NCBI GenBank assembly: GCA_002496905.1 | Contig: DALV01000036.1 | Coordinates: 1 to 10,492, forward strand | Length of the DNA stretch: 10,492 nucleotides | Source: Euryarchaeota archaeon UBA105 | Lineage (GTDB): Archaea; Thermoplasmatota; Poseidoniia; Poseidoniales; Thalassarchaeaceae | Direction of reading: 5' to 3' | Part shown: in pieces, positions 7,901 to 10,492 of the stretch | Position numbering within the stretch: position 1 is the stretch's first letter | Layout of the letters: every line of letters starts with the position of its first letter | Notes under the pieces: generated by a model | Told to the model about the DNA's origin: nothing | What the model saw: the letters and a program-made list of their open reading frames with translations, nothing else | Database searches by the model: none | Program-made: the position numbers and the translations under genes

Positions 7901-8481
7901 ATGTTATTTTGACAGTCGACTCTGACATAGATAAAGTATCAGCATCAACAACAATACGGCTTGTAAAAACAGTCCCAGTAGAAGATGGTCCCGATGTCGG
8001 ATTCATGGCCAAAGTCGCTGCCAATATCGTATTCGTTATCGCTGGATTAGTGGCTATGATTGTGGTGTCGGTAATCACATTCAGAGTTGTAAAAGAAGCG
8101 AGAGCGCCATTAGAAGAGTACTCGAGTATCGAGGATTATTCTCCGAGTTTTGTCAATCTTGGAGATGATAATTCAGTTCCTGCAGCTCCAGACCTCCCGG
8201 CAGCAGACGAAGTAGCCAATTCGATGTACGGTGGGTCCGCAGAGATATTTGAAAATCCGGCTGCAGAAATGCCACCTCCGCAACTTCCAACTGACGAGGA
8301 GCCCAATTCTTCTGAAATGCCACCTCTAGAAGAACCGCAACCAGAGGCGGAATCGTCTCAAGAAGCGGATTTGCCCTCTGGCGTACCACCAATTCCTGAG
8401 GAAGGCTTACCTCAGGGGTGGACCATGGAGCAGTGGGCCTATTATGGTGAAAAGTGGTTAGAACAAAATAAGGGCGAATAA
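4948..8481 (+). CDS. Large surface protein: jelly-roll-like domain, Ig-like repeats, C-terminal anchor and GWTMEQW tail
   Basis: Extracellular structural or binding protein of 1177 aa; no enzyme motif seen. A signal peptide spans about 20-40, with a basic n-region. A calcium-type loop DVDGDGTID lies at 205-213. Residues ~248-416 look like a jelly-roll (MAM/carbohydrate-binding) beta-sandwich closing on GIHLDGFILFG. About five Ig-like (NEW3/CARDB-type) repeats follow, marked by KNNG (447-450), KNTGN (572-576), NDGN (691-694), NNGN (802-805) and MNLN (915-918), a spacing of 111-125. Six ectodomain cysteines (203, 214, 288, 313, 422, 444) pair naturally as three disulfides. One helix (1023-1045) anchors it. 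The cytoplasmic tail (1046-1177) is acidic and proline-rich and ends GWTMEQWAYYGEKWL (1157-1171). GTG 4948 is the first start after an in-frame TAG. ATG 4996 (residue 17) would give a more compact signal peptide and is a real alternative. Possible roles are cell-surface layer, adhesion or polymer binding. Confidence 0.85.
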   Translation: MTEPSYPNRYRRTLLSMRNLSPLALFAILMVTSLSPLAFSPTLEHNSTREVSPRALIDFEVSDIELGNGSLQAREWVNPDGSIVQYVMRDELIQINVTFTQAGTSGQPASAIGKMQIWHPVGVMVAEWSVNMTLSGAQSFRAEFYWTPTAAQSYLDDDGYLLGGIILRGIVDGGLADDNYDNNQFDRLMPVAIWNDPMENGICGDVDGDGTIDCPNQLSYNNPTWVGAGYDTDGSLSDDPDYYGHWRMENASSAVGERHWRVSRPGADYASNRMDRLWWGWLTPFDSCEDPGHGLGSGTYDSTVSTIYANYFCRARIRGFDYLNLQLVTNAWGSMGQGDTVRLEADAGNEEFYNYSAMPLSTTFGNWTQLVWNMTDVHPTGDYTLAFRFDSDSSVATQGIHLDGFILFGIQRVPEYTLDVECDDPLPNAYIVIPADPTPPTLGCTVKNNGYVDITLRVYTDVSNQSWMWDFPLRIDSNHPTDFDNNVVTKNIKPLETMDLWVNLTIPDGATVQEVDWYVHIGDGITNFSKWTINLPVDVTASYSSYLTQKTLENPAITLLPGETGDVVMTLKNTGNQRAIWNLGGTFADNRWSASNLVWTNETGVEITSIEMDLNEKLELNARITSPDEITPGTYAITLIASGRAPANFQTEWTIHVEVPIDHDLRLVPQIREMIAPSDGALRWIEIQLVNDGNSEEAFDLSIAADWRLGLEMNAEQTLGIDPFGGDTSVLLMFPMPYGIENETYQIWVHATSQINPEYQRSVQLLLTVPETYLIEVPDLDLTNEVYRAGDDARTMRWEVWNNGNMPDKFTISFDKSHEDITVFATGLNNGKTDWIQPGSSVNLTVSYAFDQGADGDRTVTLIAESQQAGTVGQTVSAEGEADFKVGQVGWLLVTPPAGIVIEDKGEVTLEFVVMNLNPSSEQLMRADIDRISEPDLFFNVEDVRVDSEDRDFVLPANATKIVTVTVDLNQQNLDNLAENTMTFNVILTVDSDIDKVSASTTIRLVKTVPVEDGPDVGFMAKVAANIVFVIAGLVAMIVVSVITFRVVKEARAPLEEYSSIEDYSPSFVNLGDDNSVPAAPDLPAADEVANSMYGGSAEIFENPAAEMPPPQLPTDEEPNSSEMPPLEEPQPEAESSQEADLPSGVPPIPEEGLPQGWTMEQWAYYGEKWLEQNKGE

Positions 8482-8577
8482 TCTCCGGAAATTGAGTATT
8501 TGCTCGTTACCCCGCGCCCGCGCCTACGTGTGCGAGGCCTTATGACCCCCTCTTGGGTCGGCGGATTGCTGGATTCT
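8482..8577 (+). promoter_or_regulatory. Thermosome upstream region with GC-rich island
   Basis: Between the surface-protein stop and the thermosome lies a tandem hexamer CCCGCG x2 (8511-8522) in otherwise AT-leaning DNA. Next comes a GCCT/AGGC imperfect palindrome (8522-8538) and a CTTATG box (8539-8544), the best TATA-like candidate. A short hairpin GACCC/GGGTC (8544-8548 and 8555-8559) follows. A start site near 8567-8572 would give a leader of about 20-25 bases. Chaperonin genes in archaea are commonly heat-regulated. The GC-rich repeat just upstream of the box would suit a regulator site, but this is inference. Confidence 0.4.
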
Positions 8578-8587
8578 GGAGCGTGAT
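8578..8587 (+). promoter_or_regulatory. Strong Shine-Dalgarno of the thermosome gene
   Basis: GGAGCGTGAT closely resembles the full anti-16S complement GGAGGTGAT, with one extra or changed base. It ends 5 bases before ATG 8593 and fixes that start. It implies high translation, as expected for an abundant chaperonin. Confidence 0.65.
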
Positions 8588-8592
8588 TTCCT

Positions 8593-10203
8593 ATGTACAA
8601 CGGTCAACAACCAATTTTCATTCTCAAAGAAGGAACGACTAGAACGAGTGGTAAGACTGCACAAAGCAACAATATTGCCGCCGCAAAGGCAGTTTCTGAT
8701 GCCGTTAGGAGTACCCTTGGTCCAAAGGGCATGGACAAAATGTTAGTCGATTCTATGGGTGATGTTGTAATCACCAATGATGGAGCAACTATCCTAAAAG
8801 AGATGGATATTGAACATCCCGCTGCCAAGATGATAATTGAAATCGCAAAGACGCAGGAACAACACTGCTACGATGGAACAACTAGTGCGGTTGTAATTGC
8901 TGGAGAACTACTAAAGCGCAGTGAAGATTTGGTTGAACAAAACGTTCACCCAACCGTCATTTGTGAAGGATTTAGGCTTGCTTCGGATAAGGCTGCTGAC
9001 CTTATCGATGCTCATGCAATCGAGGTTAACGAAGAAAAATTACACGAGGTCGCAAAGACCGCATTAACTGGAAAGAGTGCAGGGGCGGTCAAGGAATTCC
9101 TTGCCGACATATCCGTAAGGGCTGTATTGGCAGTGGCGCAAGATTCTGATGATGGAGTAGTTGTCGATTTGGACGATATCAAGATCGAGAAAAAGCAAGG
9201 CGGCTCGATTAAGGATAGTACTTTGGTGGATGGAATTATCCTAGACAAGGAAAGAGTCCACTCAGGAATGCCTCGTTCTGTAGCGGATGCTAAGGTTGCG
9301 TTGATTAATTCAGCAATTGAGGTAAAGAAGACTGAGGTAGATGCAAAGATTCAGATTACAGATCCAAATATGCTTGCTCAATTCCTCGACGAAGAGGAAG
9401 CCTTCCTGAAAGGGCTAGTTGACACAATCATTGCCAGCGGCGCAAATGTTGTAATCTGCCAGAAGGGAATTGATGACCTCGCTCAACATTACATGGCTAA
9501 GGCTGGTCTTTTCGCAATCCGTAGAGCAAAGAAGAGTGATATGGAAGCACTGTCAAAAGCAACTGGTGGAAATATCATCACAAATATCGATGACCTTAGT
9601 GATGGAGATCTTGGTCGAGCAGCCAAGGTAGAAGAGCGAAAAATTGGAGATTCGGATATGGTGTTCATTACTGGTTGCCCTCAAGCAAAGAGTGTTAGCG
9701 TACTACTTCGAGGTGGTACAGAGCATGTTGTAGATGAAATCCGCCGCGCCTTCGACGACGCGGTGGGAGTAGTTGCAGTGGCTCACGAAGATGGAGCGGT
9801 TTTGACCGGCGGTGGATCGGTTTTAGCTGCGATTAGCCGAGACCTACGCTCCTATGCAGAAGGAATAGGTGGTCGAGAACAGATGGCTATCGAGGCCTTT
9901 GCAGGCGCTCTAGAGGTTATCCCTCGAACTCTAGCTGAGAATGCTGGATTAGATCCAGTCAACACAATCATTGATCTTCGAAAGGCGCACTCAGAAGGGC
10001 TCTCCTCACATGGCGTTAACGTCTATGATGGCGGAGTAGTGGATATGGCAGATAGCAAGGTCTACGAACCAAGCCGAGTCGTGGAGCAAGCGGTTCAAAG
10101 TGCATCTGAGACCGCAGTAATGATTCTCAGAATTGACGATGTAATTTCCAGTAAGGGTGGGGGCGGACCCGACCCTGCTGACTTTGATGGCTTTGATATG
10201 TAG
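8593..10203 (+). CDS. Thermosome subunit (group II chaperonin, TCP-1/Cpn60 family)
   Basis: ATP-driven cytoplasmic protein-folding subunit that assembles into a double ring closed by built-in lids. At 536 aa it has family length. Signatures in order: RSTLGPKGMDKMLVD (39-53); the nucleotide-binding TNDGATILKEM (61-71) with Asp63; DGTTSAVV (94-101) with the catalytic-loop Asp94; an apical domain with lid protrusion at about 215-370; LLRGGTEHVVDEIRRAFDDA (371-390) with the hydrolytic Asp near 388-389; GGGSV (406-410); and the C-terminal equatorial stretch ILRIDDVI (511-518). The tail GGGGPDPADFDGFDM is the Gly-rich disordered end seen in thermosomes, here with DF repeats and not GM repeats. One deviation: the usual VGDGTT loop reads CYDGTT (92-97). 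The start is fixed by a near-perfect Shine-Dalgarno. Whether this is the alpha or beta type paralogue cannot be decided here. Confidence 0.97.
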   Translation: MYNGQQPIFILKEGTTRTSGKTAQSNNIAAAKAVSDAVRSTLGPKGMDKMLVDSMGDVVITNDGATILKEMDIEHPAAKMIIEIAKTQEQHCYDGTTSAVVIAGELLKRSEDLVEQNVHPTVICEGFRLASDKAADLIDAHAIEVNEEKLHEVAKTALTGKSAGAVKEFLADISVRAVLAVAQDSDDGVVVDLDDIKIEKKQGGSIKDSTLVDGIILDKERVHSGMPRSVADAKVALINSAIEVKKTEVDAKIQITDPNMLAQFLDEEEAFLKGLVDTIIASGANVVICQKGIDDLAQHYMAKAGLFAIRRAKKSDMEALSKATGGNIITNIDDLSDGDLGRAAKVEERKIGDSDMVFITGCPQAKSVSVLLRGGTEHVVDEIRRAFDDAVGVVAVAHEDGAVLTGGGSVLAAISRDLRSYAEGIGGREQMAIEAFAGALEVIPRTLAENAGLDPVNTIIDLRKAHSEGLSSHGVNVYDGGVVDMADSKVYEPSRVVEQAVQSASETAVMILRIDDVISSKGGGGPDPADFDGFDM

Positions 10204-10233
10204 GGTCCAATACGACCATAGGTCGTAACCCTA
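10201..10233 (+). terminator. Long two-part hairpin containing the thermosome stop codon
   Basis: TAGGGT (10201-10206) pairs with ACCCTA (10228-10233). After a 4-base one-sided bulge (CCAA), TACGACC (10211-10217) pairs with GGTCGTA (10221-10227) around an ATA loop. That makes 13 base pairs in all, and the TAG stop codon is part of the outer stem. No strong T tract follows (GTTTACAT). It may therefore be a 3' end-protecting or processing structure more than a classic terminator. Confidence 0.55.
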
Positions 10234-10298
10234 GTTTACATCAAGTTCAAGAATCGCTTTCCGCTGGAGCAACTATCAATCGGGGCTGAGTTAGGAAG

Positions 10299-10492
10299 AT
10301 GGCTATAGTCAGCGTCTATATCGAAGAGGGTTGTATCACTTGTGATGCCTGTGAAGAGACCCTCCCAGAAGTATTCCATGTGACAGACGACACTTGCTAC
10401 ATCAAGGCCGATGTCCGCCTTGATGGCGGCTATGATAGGAACGAAGGAAAAGCCGCTCTAAAACCCGAGACTCTATCCCAATTCCAAGATGA
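10299..10492 (+). CDS. Ferredoxin-like [4Fe-4S] protein, 5' part only
   Basis: The first 64 codons of a small electron carrier; the gene continues past the right edge. It begins MAIVSVYIEEGCITCDACEE, with Cys12, Cys15 and Cys18 in the CxxCxxC arrangement of a single-cluster ferredoxin, followed by LPEVFHV as in Pyrococcus-type ferredoxins. The fourth ligand of such proteins (a CP motif near the C-terminus) would lie outside the window, so cluster type is inferred. An extra Cys33 is seen. The AGGA at 10293-10296 is very close to ATG 10299 and weak as a ribosome site. A TATA-like TTTACAT at 10235-10241 could drive it separately from the thermosome, whose hairpin lies between. Confidence 0.8.
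   Translation, partial: MAIVSVYIEEGCITCDACEETLPEVFHVTDDTCYIKADVRLDGGYDRNEGKAALKPETLSQFQD

Noticed and set aside
71..8481. Protease and surface protein as a dedicated sorting (archaeosortase-like) system
   Set aside because: The surface protein lacks a short PGF-type tripartite C-terminus and keeps a long cytoplasmic tail, and the protease is an ordinary S8 subtilase; nothing ties the two beyond proximity.
1..10492. Defence system, CRISPR array, insertion sequence, prophage or RNA gene
   Set aside because: No direct repeat arrays, transposase, integrase, terminal repeats, tRNA cloverleaf or rRNA-like segments were seen; the genes are ordinary chromosomal families plus surface proteins.

Overview
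The window looks like a housekeeping and cell-surface stretch of a free-living archaeal chromosome, most likely a planktonic marine Euryarchaeote of the Marine Group II (Poseidoniales/Thermoplasmata) kind. A group II chaperonin (thermosome) shows it is archaeal. Translation signals (GGTGA, GGAG-GTGAT-like) and TATA-like boxes upstream of genes agree. The assignment to Marine Group II is inference. It rests on the style of the secreted proteins, which have an N-terminal signal peptide, beta-sandwich ectodomains and a C-terminal membrane anchor with a cytoplasmic tail. It also rests on the moderate, somewhat AT-leaning base composition.

Layout, left to right. A membrane-anchored subtilisin-like protease (71-2227, +) is followed by a ~95-base intergenic region with a TATA-like box and a perfect 7-bp inverted repeat. 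Next come a PLP-dependent class I/II aminotransferase (2324-3472, +) and, 12 bases after it, a 73-residue small membrane protein that starts at TTG behind a perfect GGTGA (3485-3706, +). A six-helix membrane protein of unknown function (3703-4821, -) converges on it, with the two stop codons overlapping. A divergent promoter region (about 4822-4947) separates that gene from a 1177-residue surface protein (4948-8481, +), which has a jelly-roll-like N-terminal part, about five Ig-like repeats, one membrane anchor and an unusual tail ending in GWTMEQW. A GC-rich leader precedes the thermosome subunit (8593-10203, +), whose stop codon lies inside a large hairpin. A ferredoxin-like gene (10299 on, +) runs off the right edge.

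How the genes may work together. Two large proteins are exported and membrane-anchored (protease and surface protein), two are small or polytopic membrane proteins of unknown role, and three are cytoplasmic housekeeping genes (aminotransferase, chaperonin, ferredoxin). The sequence does not show that they form one pathway. The aminotransferase and the 73-residue protein look like one transcription unit; the others appear to have their own promoters. I see no mobile element, CRISPR array, tRNA/rRNA or recognisable defence system. The most interesting signals are the intergenic hairpins (three perfect 7-bp stems with 3-base loops, all outside genes), the conserved-looking cytoplasmic tail motif of the surface protein, and a non-canonical residue pair in the thermosome ATP loop.
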